Origin: Chryseobacterium suipulveris
GTDB lineage: Bacteria; Bacteroidota; Bacteroidia; Flavobacteriales; Weeksellaceae
Length of the DNA: 64,000 nucleotides
Direction: 5' to 3'
Assembly (NCBI RefSeq): GCF_022811685.1
Contig: NZ_CP094532.1
Coordinates: 124,001 to 188,000 of the forward strand
Numbering within the stretch: position 1 is the stretch's first letter; each line of letters begins with the position of its first letter. Positions 53,903 to 62,766 of this stretch are shown here, piece after piece. Position numbers and translations under genes: made by a program. The notes beneath the pieces are model-generated. The model searched no databases, was not told the origin of the DNA, and saw only the letters and a list, made by a program, of their open reading frames with translations.

Positions 53903-54274
53903 TTAAGCTATTTTCGGCGGTTGCCAAATATTATGGAAATCTGATGAAAAGAAAGAAATTCCGTAACCGAAATTAAGTTGAATTGCACTGAAAGTTTTTT
54001 CCGCGCTTTCATAAATTTCGGGTGAAATGTAATTAAAGACAAAATGCATCGAACACGAATGGCAGTTTGCACAGTCGTTTCCGCAATTGTTTTTAGCTGG
54101 GTCTTTGGAATTTTCGTCGTGGCACTGCTCCTTTTTGTTTTTATTGCAGCAGTCGTCTTTCTGGGATTTCTGTTCGCAGCACATTTCTGTTTGCTGTGCA
54201 AAAAGCATCTGCTTGGGAAGAATAAAGATCCCCAAACTCAAGACAAGCAAAAATATTTTCAGTGTTTTGAACAT
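53903..54274 (-). CDS. Cys-rich small exported protein (HYC_CC_PP-like)
   Basis: A 123-residue protein with a signal peptide (FLLVLSLGIFILPKQMLFAQ). The mature part has nine Cys: CC at 32-33, CC at 42-43, then C51, C64, C68, C71 and C74 (NCGNDCANCHSCSMH). It ends IWQPPKIA. This fits a family often seen beside copper-type TonB receptors, called HYC_CC_PP from memory. It is first in the operon, 68 bp ahead of the HMA receptor. It probably binds Cu or another soft metal; inference from composition and context. Confidence 0.72.
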   Translation of the reverse strand: MFKTLKIFLLVLSLGIFILPKQMLFAQQTEMCCEQKSQKDDCCNKNKKEQCHDENSKDPAKNNCGNDCANCHSCSMHFVFNYISPEIYESAEKTFSAIQLNFGYGISFFSSDFHNIWQPPKIA

Positions 54275-54379
54275 TCCGGCAAATTTACGGAATAATTTTT
54301 ATTAATGGTTTTCGGCGTTAAACTTTCTTAAAAGCGAGTTAAATATTTTTAATTCAACCTTTTGATATTTAATAATTTA

Positions 54380-54387
54380 TAATTTTG
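54380..54387 (+). promoter_or_regulatory. -7 box of the L,D-transpeptidase-like gene
   Basis: TAATTTTG matches TAnnTTTG, 30 bp ahead of the ATG; TTTG at 54361 has only 15-bp spacing. Confidence 0.45.
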
Positions 54388-54417
54388 CCGGGTCAAATTT
54401 GTTTAACATAATATCGA

Positions 54418-55185
54418 ATGAAGAAAGTCCTCATATCCTTAATAACCACAATATTTTTTGCCACTTCTTTTTACAGATACGAAGTGCACGAAACGCCAAA
54501 AGTTACTTTAACTTCAAAACCTGAAAAATTACTCAACACAACCAGCTCAGCTATCAATTCAGTTTCTGCCACGTCAGATGAAATCTATTCGGGAATTGAT
54601 TTTTCGGAATTCAATAAACTCAATCCCGAAGTTTTTGAAAAGGCCTATCTCGGTTTTACCAATCTAAAGAAAACAGGAGAACTTGATGAAAATTCCCATC
54701 TTCTAACGATCTGCGATTTCTCACTTTCATCGACCAAGAAGCGACTTTGGGTCATTGACCTTAACGAAAAAAAGGTGGTTTTCAATTCCCTTGTTGCCCA
54801 CGGAAAAAACACGGGTGAGGAATTCGCCCAAAAATTTTCCAATCGGGAAAGTTCGTACCAAAGCAGTTTGGGATTCTACATTACCGATGTGACGTATAAC
54901 GGCGAAAACGGCTTCTCCCTGAAGCTTTTAGGAAAAGACAGAGGTTATAACGATGCTGCTTTGCAGCGCGCAATCGTGATGCACGGCGCCGATTATGTGA
55001 GCGACGATTTCATCAAGCAGCAAAACCGAATCGGCAGAAGTTGGGGTTGTCCCGCAGTTCCGAGAGATTTGGCAGAACCGATTATCAACACCATCAAAGG
55101 AAAAAACGTGCTGTTCATTTATTATCCCGACAGCAAATATCTTTCGTCTTCAGAATGGCTGAAAGGTAGTGAAACTGAACTTTAG
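54418..55185 (+). CDS. Murein L,D-transpeptidase catalytic domain family protein
   Basis: A 255-residue exported protein. The signal (LISLITTIFFATSFY) leads to a helical spacer. The catalytic part has ICDFSLSSTKKRLWVIDL, VAHGKNTG, IVMHGADYVSD and SWGCPAVPRDLAEPII, with the nucleophile Cys in SWGCP and His in MHGA. This is the YkuD_2-like group. It may form 3-3 cross-links or attach proteins to murein. It is convergent with fumC, 4 bp apart. Confidence 0.87.
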   Translation: MKKVLISLITTIFFATSFYRYEVHETPKVTLTSKPEKLLNTTSSAINSVSATSDEIYSGIDFSEFNKLNPEVFEKAYLGFTNLKKTGELDENSHLLTICDFSLSSTKKRLWVIDLNEKKVVFNSLVAHGKNTGEEFAQKFSNRESSYQSSLGFYITDVTYNGENGFSLKLLGKDRGYNDAALQRAIVMHGADYVSDDFIKQQNRIGRSWGCPAVPRDLAEPIINTIKGKNVLFIYYPDSKYLSSSEWLKGSETEL

Positions 55186-55189
55186 AAAT

Positions 55190-56572
55190 TCAGACCATCT
55201 TCTCAGGTCTCACCCATTCGTCAAACTGCTCCGCGGTAACCAATCCCAAATTGATGGCTTCTTCCTTTAAAGTCGTTCCGTTTTTGTGGGCGGTTTTTGC
55301 AATTTTTGCGGCATTTTCATAACCGATGTGCGTGTTGAGAGCGGTTACCAGCATCAGCGATTTTTCGACTAATTCTTTAATTCTTGGTTCATTGGCTTCA
55401 ATTCCAATTGCGCAGTGTTCGTTGAAAGAATTGCACGCATCGCCCAAAAGTTGCGCGGATTGCAGAAAATTAAATGCCATCACCGGTTTGAAGACATTCA
55501 GTTCATAATTTCCCTGAGTTCCGGCGAAAGAAATCGTGGTGTCGTTTCCTAAAACCTGTGCGCAAACCATCGTTAATGCTTCATTCTGTGTGGGATTTAC
55601 TTTTCCGGGCATAATCGAAGAGCCGGGTTCATTTTCAGGAATAAAGATTTCGCCAATTCCTGAACGCGGACCGGAAGCGAGCATTCGGATATCCTGCGCA
55701 ATTTTATATAAAGAAACCGCAAGTTGTTTCAGAGCACCATGGGTTTCTACAATCGCATCATGTGCAGCGAGTGCCTCAAATTTATTTTCTGCGGTGATGA
55801 ACGGATGTCCCGTAAATTGTGTGATGTAATCGGCGACTTTTTCGCTGTAACCTCTTGGGGTGTTCAGTCCGGTTCCGACTGCAGTTCCCCCTAAAGCAAG
55901 CTCTGAAAGATGTGGTAAAGTGTTCTTAATCGCCTTCAACGAAAAATTTAGTTGAGCAACATAGCCAGAAAATTCCTGACCCAAAGTTAAAGGTGTCGCA
56001 TCCATTAAATGCGTTCTTCCAATCTTCACTACTTTTTCAAATTCTCCAGATTTTTTCTCTAAAGTATCACGTAATTTTTCAACGGCAGGAATTGTGTGTT
56101 CCACCACTTTCTTGTAAGCCGCAATGTGCATCGCGGTCGGAAATGTGTCGTTTGAACTTTGGGATTTATTCACATCGTCGTTGGGATGAACTTCAGATAG
56201 TTCTCCTAAAACTCCACCGTTATTAACGTGAGCTTTGTTGGAAATCACTTCATTCACATTCATATTGCTCTGCGTTCCGCTTCCGGTTTGCCAAATCACC
56301 AACGGAAACTGATCATCGAGTTTTCCTTCCAAAATTTCGTCACACACTTTCGCAATCATGTCTCTTTTTGCAGTCGGCAAAACGCCCAAATCTGCATTGG
56401 TAAAAGCGGCGGCTTTTTTTAAAACAGCAAATGCTTCAATGATTTCGTGTGGCATTGAACTTTCGGGACCGATTTTAAAATTGTTTCTGGAGCGTTCGGT
56501 TTGTGCTCCCCAAAATTTATCGGCGGGTACGCTCACTTCTCCCATCGTATCGTGTTCTTTTCTGTATTTCAT
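55190..56572 (-). CDS. fumC: Fumarate hydratase, class II
   Basis: A 460-residue TCA-cycle enzyme, no metal needed. It starts [50 protein letters not shown] and the mobile signature [17 protein letters not shown] with the catalytic Ser are present. A class I fumarase is encoded 2.7 kb away and a broken fumC fragment lies upstream. Confidence 0.95.
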   Translation of the reverse strand: MKYRKEHDTMGEVSVPADKFWGAQTERSRNNFKIGPESSMPHEIIEAFAVLKKAAAFTNADLGVLPTAKRDMIAKVCDEILEGKLDDQFPLVIWQTGSGTQSNMNVNEVISNKAHVNNGGVLGELSEVHPNDDVNKSQSSNDTFPTAMHIAAYKKVVEHTIPAVEKLRDTLEKKSGEFEKVVKIGRTHLMDATPLTLGQEFSGYVAQLNFSLKAIKNTLPHLSELALGGTAVGTGLNTPRGYSEKVADYITQFTGHPFITAENKFEALAAHDAIVETHGALKQLAVSLYKIAQDIRMLASGPRSGIGEIFIPENEPGSSIMPGKVNPTQNEALTMVCAQVLGNDTTISFAGTQGNYELNVFKPVMAFNFLQSAQLLGDACNSFNEHCAIGIEANEPRIKELVEKSLMLVTALNTHIGYENAAKIAKTAHKNGTTLKEEAINLGLVTAEQFDEWVRPEKMV

Positions 56573-56733
56573 AATGAAAAATATTTTACTATAAAGTTAA
56601 GGTAAAGTAATGATACCCGAAATCGAAAGCGATTTCTGTTGTCAATTAGAATAATAGATTTTGGACAACTTTGGACAAAAATATTTGGAAAAAATAAGGT
56701 AACTTTGTAAAAACAAATAAAACCAGAGAACCT

Positions 56734-56850
56734 ATGAGAATTTTTTTTAACGAATGTGGAAAGGCATTTTAAAAAGTCTTTTCGCCGATAAGAGTATTAT
56801 ATAGTTTAACAGTTTATTAAAAGCAGAGAATTTTTCTGCTTTTTTACTTT
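56734..56850 (+). other. Short orphan leader-like unit with hairpin
   Basis: A TAACTTTG box near 56700 is followed by ATG 56734 and a 12-codon frame (MRIFFNECGKAF). An AAAGCAGAGA...TCTGCTTT hairpin with a T-run follows near 56820-56847. It may be a small RNA or a relic. The 688-bp gap 56573-57261 holds this and the fumC fragment only. Confidence 0.3.
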
Positions 56851-56934
56851 ATCGAGTGTTTCGAAGACAGAATGAGTTTTAGGGCTTGAAGTTCTAACAA
56901 CGAGTGCAATCATTTTCAATTTACATAAAAGATT

Positions 56935-57126
56935 TCTTCACAACGCCCAAATCTGCATTGGTAAAGCAATGGCTTCTTTAAAACGGCAAATATTTCGATG
57001 ATTTCCTTCGGCATATTCCCCAATTCTGAAATTGTTTCTTGAACGTTCGGTTTGTGCACCCCAAAACTGATCTGCAGGAACCTGCACTTCTCCCATGGTG
57101 TCGTGTTCTATATGGTATTCTGTCAT
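56935..57126 (-). pseudogene. Decayed N-terminal fragment of a second fumC
   Basis: The frame from ATG 57126 reads [20 protein letters not shown] and [11 protein letters not shown], nearly the same as fumC residues 6-36. It then shifts frame at least twice (remnants of [13 protein letters not shown] and FTNADLGV lie in other frames) and ends after about 60 codons. It is a partial duplication or a relic of an older copy. Confidence 0.85.
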
Positions 57127-57261
57127 GACTTTAAATTTAATTTTCAGAAAGTTAATGAAAACATTTTATACCATGTTCTAAATTCGATTGCAAATATCAA
57201 TGACAATCAATGATATTCTAATTTTTTGTAGTTTAGAAGTACAATCTAAAAACTAATAATC

Positions 57262-57588
57262 ATGTTAAAAATCTTCATTTTTCTTGTTTTTTCAAGTTTT
57301 TTGTATTCCCAAAAACTCTACTCCGTCAATTACTCCAATCAGGCGGATCTGAAAGTGTATGTAGTAAAATACGAAAACCAGGCAGATTTAAAAGTCTATA
57401 AAGTCAACTACGAAAATCAGGCAAGAGGAAATGACGGGAAATGGTTTTTTGTAAAATACGAGAATCAAGCCGACAAGAAAATCTATTTTGTGGATTATGA
57501 AAACCAAGCCGATTTAAAGATTTACTTTGTGAGATATGAAAATCAGGCAGGTTGGCGAAATAAGAGTAAAATGGCATTAATGTATTAA
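57262..57588 (+). CDS. DUF6150-like tandem-repeat secreted protein
   Basis: A 108-residue protein with signal peptide (IFIFLVFSSFLYSQ). The mature part is made of 13-residue repeats of the form LKVYxVxYENQAD; about six can be counted, one with an inserted RGNDGKWF. Residues alternate as in a short beta structure. The family name is recalled from the YENQAD repeat. No function is known. Confidence 0.75.
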   Translation: MLKIFIFLVFSSFLYSQKLYSVNYSNQADLKVYVVKYENQADLKVYKVNYENQARGNDGKWFFVKYENQADKKIYFVDYENQADLKIYFVRYENQAGWRNKSKMALMY

Positions 57589-57606
57589 CAGTTTTTTTTA
57601 CCTACC

Positions 57607-57636
57607 AATCTTAGGATTCCAAATCCTTGAAGGATT
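57607..57636. repeat. AATCCTTGAAGGATT-type palindrome left of the DUF4143 gene
   Basis: AATCTTAGGATT and AATCCTTGAAGGATT form nested inverted repeats. A related palindrome lies at 59060-59091 on the other side of the gene. Confidence 0.5.
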
Positions 57637-57657
57637 ATTTTCATCGAAAAATTTTAC

Positions 57658-57733
57658 ATCTACATAAAAGTAATTTTTAATCTACATAAATTATTTCTTC
57701 AATCTACATAGAATTTATTTTCAATCTGCATAG
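57658..57733. repeat. 22-bp tandem array, left
   Basis: Three 22-bp units and a partial fourth, consensus ATCTACATARAATTTATTTTCA-like, begin at 57658, 57680, 57702 and 57724. It lies directly after the end of the DUF4143 gene. No spacers lie between the units. Confidence 0.8.
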
Positions 57734-57783
57734 TTGAAACTTTCGTGCGATTTTTTTTGTTAATGAAGTTTTGGGGTCTTATT

Positions 57784-58938
57784 TCAAGAAAAATCCTTCC
57801 ATCCCTTTATTTCAATATCTTTTACTTTGTACGATTTGTCACCTCCGTAAATCAACAGTTTCCGGTCGATTTGTTCGGGATAGATCTTGGCGAAGTAATG
57901 AAGTCCTTTCAGCAGCTTTTCACTGATGGTTTTGGTCGATTTTATTTCGGCGAGATCAAAACTGCCGTTTCCTTCCATAATCAGATCGATTTCGTTGCCG
58001 TTGCTGTCGCGCCAATACCAGAAATTTTTCATTTCGTAGCGGTGAGCATTCAGTTTGTGGAGTTCTGCAACCGCATAATTTTCATAGATATTTCCGAACA
58101 GGCGGTTTTGGGTAAGTTTTTCTGCACTGTTGATGTTCAGCAGATAGCAGAGCAGACCGGTATCGCAGAAGTACAGTTTCGGACTTTTGATTATTCGCTT
58201 GTTAAAATTCTCGAAATAAGGTTCCAACCGGAAAACAATAAAACTCGCCTCCAGAATCGACAGCCACGATTTGGCGGTAGGCGCAGAAATTCCACAGTCT
58301 TTTGCCAAATCCGAAATGTTCAGAATCTGTCCGGTTCTCGCAGCACAAAGCCGAAGAAACCTTCGGAAATTCGTTAAGTCATGAATGTTCAGCAATTGGC
58401 TTAAATCCCTTTGGATATAGGTTTCAATATAGTTTTTGTAGTAGGACGATGAAGGAATTTTACGGTCAAAAATGGCCGGATAAAAACCGTGCGGAATCAG
58501 CTCCTCAAAATTTTCAGGGAGTAATTCTGCATTAGAAAGTTCCTCAATATCAAAAGGAAACAATTGAAACATGGCGACTCTTCCTGCCAAACTTTGGGTA
58601 ATATTTTCAAGTAAATGAAAATTCTGCGAACCGGACAGAATGTATTGCCCCATTATTTGGTCTTCGTCCACTTTTGTTTGCAGAAAAGAAAAGAGTTTCG
58701 GAACCCGCTGAACCTCATCAAAAATTACTTTACCAGAATATTTTTCTATAAAAGAATTGGGATCGGTTTCCGCAATGGTTCTAATGTCGGGATTTTCAAG
58801 ATTCACATATTCAAAGTCTGGAAAACTGTTTTTAATCATCGTCGTTTTCCCCGATTGCCTCGGTCCGTTAATGGCAATAATCGGATAGAGTTTCAGGTAT
58901 TGGTTGATGATTTTTACAAGCTGTCTTGAAACCGACAT
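57784..58938 (-). CDS. AAA ATPase with DUF4143 domain
   Basis: The start at ATG 58938 (MSVSRQLVKIINQYL) is chosen over the upstream one that reads into the promoter. The 384-residue protein has Walker A GPRQSGKTTMI with Lys31, Walker B-like KVIFDEVQRVP, sensor GQYILSGSQNFHL, and a winged-helix region (LSDLAKDCGISAPTAKSWLSIL). The C-terminal DUF4143 part contains EIDLIMEGNGSFDLAEIKST, like a PD-(D/E)xK nuclease. Such genes are widespread and mobile; role unknown. It is bracketed by matching repeat arrays. Confidence 0.9.
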   Translation of the reverse strand: MSVSRQLVKIINQYLKLYPIIAINGPRQSGKTTMIKNSFPDFEYVNLENPDIRTIAETDPNSFIEKYSGKVIFDEVQRVPKLFSFLQTKVDEDQIMGQYILSGSQNFHLLENITQSLAGRVAMFQLFPFDIEELSNAELLPENFEELIPHGFYPAIFDRKIPSSSYYKNYIETYIQRDLSQLLNIHDLTNFRRFLRLCAARTGQILNISDLAKDCGISAPTAKSWLSILEASFIVFRLEPYFENFNKRIIKSPKLYFCDTGLLCYLLNINSAEKLTQNRLFGNIYENYAVAELHKLNAHRYEMKNFWYWRDSNGNEIDLIMEGNGSFDLAEIKSTKTISEKLLKGLHYFAKIYPEQIDRKLLIYGGDKSYKVKDIEIKGWKDFS

Positions 58939-58958
58939 AATACTTTGTTTTTTCAATA

Positions 58959-58966
58959 CAAATATA
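58959..58966 (-). promoter_or_regulatory. -7 box of the DUF4143 gene
   Basis: TATATTTG on the minus strand matches TAnnTTTG 21 bp before the ATG, just inside the right 22-bp array. Confidence 0.5.
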
Positions 58967-58979
58967 AAACAATCTTTCA

Positions 58980-59055
58980 ATTTACATAAATTATTTCTTC
59001 AATCTACATAAAATAAATTTTCAATTTGCATAGAATTTATTTTCAATCTGCATAA
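58980..59055. repeat. 22-bp tandem array, right
   Basis: Units start at 58980, 59002, 59024 and 59046. The same 22-bp sequence, in the same orientation as the left array, appears with a few changes. It lies upstream of the DUF4143 gene, next to its promoter. Confidence 0.8.
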
Positions 59056-59059
59056 CTCA

Positions 59060-59091
59060 AACCTTCAAGGTTTCCAAAACCTTGAAGGTTT
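59060..59091. repeat. AACCTTCAAGGTTT palindrome right of the DUF4143 gene
   Basis: A 14-bp perfect inverted repeat AACCTTCAAGGTTT/AAACCTTGAAGGTT with a short centre. It is the outer partner of the palindrome at 57607. The 309-bp gap 58939-59247 also holds the 22-bp array and an ATTCGTGCATTCGTGGC element at 59180-59196. Confidence 0.6.
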
Positions 59092-59179
59092 TTCCAACAC
59101 TCAGCAATTATCATTGCTTGAAGCAGACAAGATTTATTTTTTCTTGTCCCGAGAATTCAAGATATTTTCAAAATAAATT

Positions 59180-59196
59180 ATTCGTGCATTCGTGGC
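59180..59196. repeat. ATTCGTGCATTCGTGGC element
   Basis: A 17-bp exact reverse complement of the word at 12530-12546, lying upstream of the class I fumarase gene. Confidence 0.5.
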
Positions 59197-59247
59197 GGAA
59201 AATAGGCGTATTTTCCGTAAATTTACCCTTCAAAATTTCTAATAAAA

Positions 59248-60855
59248 ATGGCATTCAATTACGCGGAACCTTTCCAGATCCAGAAAGACGATACCCAGTA
59301 CAAAAAACTCACTTCAGATTACATAAAAAGTGAACAACTCGGCGATCGGGAAATCCTGACCGTAGATCCAAAAGGGCTCGAATTGCTCGCCGAAAAAGCA
59401 ATGGAGGACGTTTCCTTCATGCTCCGTTCAGCGCATTTGCAAAGCTTGAGAAACATCATCGACGATCCTGAAGCCACCGACAACGACCGTTTTGTTGCCT
59501 ACAATTTGTTGCAGAACGCGGCAGTTGCAGTTGAAGGCGCACTTCCATCTTGTCAGGATACGGGAACAGCAATCTGCGTAGCCAAAAAAGGAGAAAATGT
59601 TTACACCGGAGTTGATGACGCCGAACATTTAAGTCAGGGTATCTACAACACTTTTCAGAATAAGAATTTAAGATATTCCCAAGTCGTTCCTTTAACAATG
59701 TTTGATGAAAAAAATTCGGGTTCCAACCTTCCGGCGCAGATTGATATTTATGCTAAGAAAGGAGATTCCTACGAGTTTTTATTCTTAACGAAAGGCGGCG
59801 GTTCCGCCAATAAAACCTTCCTTTACCAAAAGACAAAATCGTTACTCAATGAAAAATCTTTAACGGAATGGATCAAAACTTCCATCCTCGATTTGGGAAC
59901 TGCGGCTTGTCCACCGTATCACTTGGCATTAGTAATCGGCGGAACTTCTGCAGAAGCAACAATGGCTGCCGTGAAGAAAGCATCCGCAAAATATTACGAC
60001 AACCTTCCAACAACCGGAGACGAAACCGGACGCGCTTTCCGCGATTTGGAATGGGAGAAAAAAATCCAGAAAATCTGCCAGGAATCCTCCATCGGAGCGC
60101 AGTTTGGCGGAAAATATTTGACTCATGATGTTCGCGTGATTCGTCTGCCAAGACACGCTGCAAGTTGTCCTGTTGGAATGGGTGTTTCCTGTTCAGCCGA
60201 CAGAAATATCAAGGCAAAAATCAATAAAGACGGAATATTTTTGGAACAGCTGGAAACCAATCCAGCAAGATTTCTACCAGAAACTCCGCCACATTTAGAG
60301 AAAGCCGTAGAAATCGATCTGAACCGACCAATGCCGGAAATTCTTGCCGAGCTTTCAAAATATCCCATCAAAACCAGACTGAAACTCAACGGAACCTTAA
60401 TCGTGGCGAGAGATATTGCCCACGCAAAAATCAAAGAAATCATCGACAGTGGAAAACCGATGCCGGAATATTTCAAAAACCACCCTATTTACTACGCCGG
60501 TCCCGCAAAAACCCCGGAAGGAATGCCTTCAGGAAGTTTCGGGCCAACTACTGCCGGAAGAATGGATGTGTATGTTGACGAATTCCAAAGCCACGGCGGA
60601 AGTATGGTGATGCTCGCCAAAGGAAACCGTAGCAAAGACGTAACCGATGCCTGCAAAAAACATGGCGGATTTTACCTCGGCTCCATCGGCGGACCTGCAG
60701 CAATTTTGGCAAAAGAAAATATAAAATCTGTAGTAGTTGTTGATTTTGAAGAGCTTGGAATGGAAGCGGTGCGAAAAATCGAGGTCAAAGATTTCCCTGC
60801 ATTCATCATTACCGATGACAAAGGCAATGATTTCTTTGCAAGCATTTCGCATTAG
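59248..60855 (+). CDS. fumA: Fumarate hydratase, class I
   Basis: A 535-residue iron-sulfur fumarase of the FumA/FumB type with both domains in one chain. [19 protein letters not shown] and [11 protein letters not shown] are in the alpha domain. [13 protein letters not shown] and [26 protein letters not shown] follow in the beta domain; conserved Cys ([13 protein letters not shown]-equivalent positions) bind the 4Fe-4S cluster. The gene pairs functionally with fumC, which does not need iron. Confidence 0.93.
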   Translation: MAFNYAEPFQIQKDDTQYKKLTSDYIKSEQLGDREILTVDPKGLELLAEKAMEDVSFMLRSAHLQSLRNIIDDPEATDNDRFVAYNLLQNAAVAVEGALPSCQDTGTAICVAKKGENVYTGVDDAEHLSQGIYNTFQNKNLRYSQVVPLTMFDEKNSGSNLPAQIDIYAKKGDSYEFLFLTKGGGSANKTFLYQKTKSLLNEKSLTEWIKTSILDLGTAACPPYHLALVIGGTSAEATMAAVKKASAKYYDNLPTTGDETGRAFRDLEWEKKIQKICQESSIGAQFGGKYLTHDVRVIRLPRHAASCPVGMGVSCSADRNIKAKINKDGIFLEQLETNPARFLPETPPHLEKAVEIDLNRPMPEILAELSKYPIKTRLKLNGTLIVARDIAHAKIKEIIDSGKPMPEYFKNHPIYYAGPAKTPEGMPSGSFGPTTAGRMDVYVDEFQSHGGSMVMLAKGNRSKDVTDACKKHGGFYLGSIGGPAAILAKENIKSVVVVDFEELGMEAVRKIEVKDFPAFIITDDKGNDFFASISH

Positions 60856-60871
60856 AAATATACTTGAAGTA

Positions 60872-60902
60872 CCTCTCCTTTGGAGGAGGATTTAGGGTGA
60901 GG
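60872..60902. repeat. CCTCTCCTTTGGAGGAGG intergenic repeat
   Basis: CCTCTCCTTTGGAGGAGGAT then TTAGGGTGAGG resembles the CTCTCCTTTGGAGAGG words common between flavobacterial genes. It lies directly after the class I fumarase stop. Confidence 0.45.
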
Positions 60903-60973
60903 AATAAAAATCACCACAAAATCTTTTGCTCAAAAAGAAAATAATCCTATTTTTGCCTAAAATCTACAACAAG

Positions 60974-61255
60974 ATGATGTTATCAGCATTTTTCCCTTTT
61001 TACCAGTTCCTGTGGACGGTGTATTTCGTAATCATGTTCCTGGTTGGTTTTTGGTGTATCTTCATGTTCTTCGGATACGTGATCCCAATTTGGCTCACCG
61101 CAGGCTTGGCGGAATATTTCGGTAAAACCAAGCCGTTCGACCCGGAAGAGGTAAGAAGAAAAACTTTGCCGGAACAAGGCGCAGAAGTAATCTACAGCAG
61201 TCCGAAAGGAAACGGGCCGTTCCTTCACAGCCACGACAACCACGGTCATCACTAA
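60974..61255 (+). CDS. Small membrane protein with His-rich tail
   Basis: The start at ATG 60974 (MMLSAFFPFYQFLWTVYFV) gives 93 residues. Two hydrophobic helices occupy about 5-50. A polar tail (PFDPEEVRRKTLPEQGAEVIY) ends in HSHDNHGHH, five His in the last nine residues. The tail may bind metal. I do not recognise a family. A terminator follows. Confidence 0.65.
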   Translation: MMLSAFFPFYQFLWTVYFVIMFLVGFWCIFMFFGYVIPIWLTAGLAEYFGKTKPFDPEEVRRKTLPEQGAEVIYSSPKGNGPFLHSHDNHGHH

Positions 61256-61325
61256 GTGATGTCATCGCTTTCCCGCCTTAATTCTGGGAAATGTGATCAC
61301 AAAGCAAAACAATATATAACAACAG

Positions 61326-61352
61326 AACCGTTCCTTTTAGGGAACGGTTTTT
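61326..61352 (+). terminator. Terminator after the small membrane protein
   Basis: The stem AACCGTTCC/GGAACGGTT is followed by TTTTT. Confidence 0.75.
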
Positions 61353-61383
61353 TATTGAAGCATTTTCATTAAAAGATTTAATA

Positions 61384-62643
61384 GTCAAAAATAGTTGGTA
61401 AAATTCTTTGTAATACCGATTATTAGATGCGATTACAAAAGTTTATTGAACTTTGTTTCAATAAATTTTTTTTATGTCTGAAAAATCAAAAAAAATCGTT
61501 GTTGGTGTTGTGGAAGTTTGGATACCATTTCGTGGGGAAAACAGAAAGGCAAGAGGCGGTTCAAGTGTAAGAACTGCGGGATTTACTTTACGCTTGAAAA
61601 CAAATCCGTAAGTTTAAAAAATAAAGAGATTTGGTTCAGGAAGTGGATCATAGGTCGACAAACTTACGAGCAGATTTCAATTGAATCCGGATATTTGATC
61701 AGTACGCTCCAACGATATTTTAACCTTATGCTGGCAAAGGCTCCACAGCTGAGTTACAGTCAGAACAAGGAAGTCTATCTTTTGATTGACGCCACATATT
61801 TTTCCAATGAAATCTGTCTTGTCGTTTTTAGGGACGATGTCTTCAAACAAACCCAACTTTACAGAATAACCGATGGTGAACACTTTGAAGAACTTAGGGA
61901 AGATCTTCAAAATATTCTTGATTTGGGTGTAAAAATTGGTGGGATTACGTGCGACGGAGATAAATCCCTGATTAAGGCTATTAGAAAGGTATGCCCGAAA
62001 GTTCCGATGCAGAGATGCCTGGTGCATATCCAGAGAATGTGCAAGATATGGCTTTCCGCACATCCTAAAACAAGGGCAGGATTCGAGCTCCGAGAGATTG
62101 CGTGTAAACTTCACTTTATCGACTGCGAGTCAAAAAAGCAATATTGGATACGGGAGCTTGTGGATTGGTTCGAGCAGCACAAAGAGTTTATCAATGAAAA
62201 ATCTTACAATGAGGAAACAGGAAGGTATTGGTATACTCACAAGATGGTGAGGCGAAGTTTTTCAGTGATCAAAAAGGCGCTTCCAAATATGTTCACCTTT
62301 CTACAGAATCCTAAGATACCGAAAACCACCAATGGTCTGGAATCCTTCTTCGGACATCTGAAAGGCAATCTGAATATTCATAGAGGACTTACTAAAAGTA
62401 GGCGCAAAAAATTCATTCAATGGTATCTTTTCTATAAAAACCAGAAGTGATGAAAGGTTTTTTAGCCATTTGGCTGTTCCGATAATTTATTAAAAAGGAT
62501 GGTCGAAACCATCCCTCTAAACTATCGTTTACAGCGTCAGTTGTATTGCTGGCGAGTTGCACCTCTGCATGGCTCGCTTCCTCTTCCAACCAACAGCCGA
62601 ATATTACAAATTATTTTTTAAAAAAACACCAACTATTTTTGAC
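61384..62643. mobile_element. IS256-like insertion sequence (1260 bp)
   Basis: Terminal inverted repeats GTCAAAAATAGTTGGT lie at 61384-61399 and, inverted, at 62628-62643; a second matched word TTTGTAAT follows inside each. One transposase gene fills most of the element. About 180 bp after it hold a GGATGGTCGAAACCATCC hairpin and no frame. I see no convincing target duplication, so the ends could differ by a few bases. Confidence 0.8.
61474..62450 (+). CDS. Transposase, IS256-like with N-terminal zinc finger (frameshift in A8)
   Basis: The main frame holds DTISWGKQKGKRRFKCKNCG, then the DDE catalytic segments LLIDATYFSNEICLV, GGITCDGDKSL and the Glu in TTNGLESFFGHLKGNL. ATG 61474 (MSEKSKK) lies in another frame. 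Reading one extra A in the A8 run at 61488-61495 joins it to CCWCCGSLDTISW and restores a Cys4 zinc finger. The intact frame alone opens at 61482 without ATG. So the gene is either frameshifted or uses slippage. It resembles the variant zinc-binding type of IS256 transposases. Confidence 0.85.
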
Positions 62644-62733
62644 CACATTACCCATTAAAAGCAATAATGCCGAATATTAAAATGTTGGAATTTGGTAATT
62701 GCAAAACAATTCTGGCTGAATGACAATGGAAAA

Positions 62734-62755
62734 AGACTGCCTTTTACGACAGTCT
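62734..62755 (-). terminator. Terminator of the c-type cytochrome gene
   Basis: The stem AGACTG/CAGTCT is followed on the minus strand by TTTTT, 12 bp after the stop. Confidence 0.65.
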
Positions 62756-62766
62756 CTTTTTATCAT

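Noticed and set aside
56935..57126. A functional second fumC or a regulatory short fumarase
   Set aside because: At least two frameshifts and loss of all catalytic regions; a relic is the simpler reading.
57658..59055. 22-bp arrays as CRISPR
   Set aside because: Units follow each other with no spacers, are AT-rich and imperfect, and no cas genes are near.
62493..62513. GGATGGTCGAAACCATCC as the IS end
   Set aside because: It is a local hairpin; a matched 16-bp inverted repeat pair lies at 61384 and 62628.
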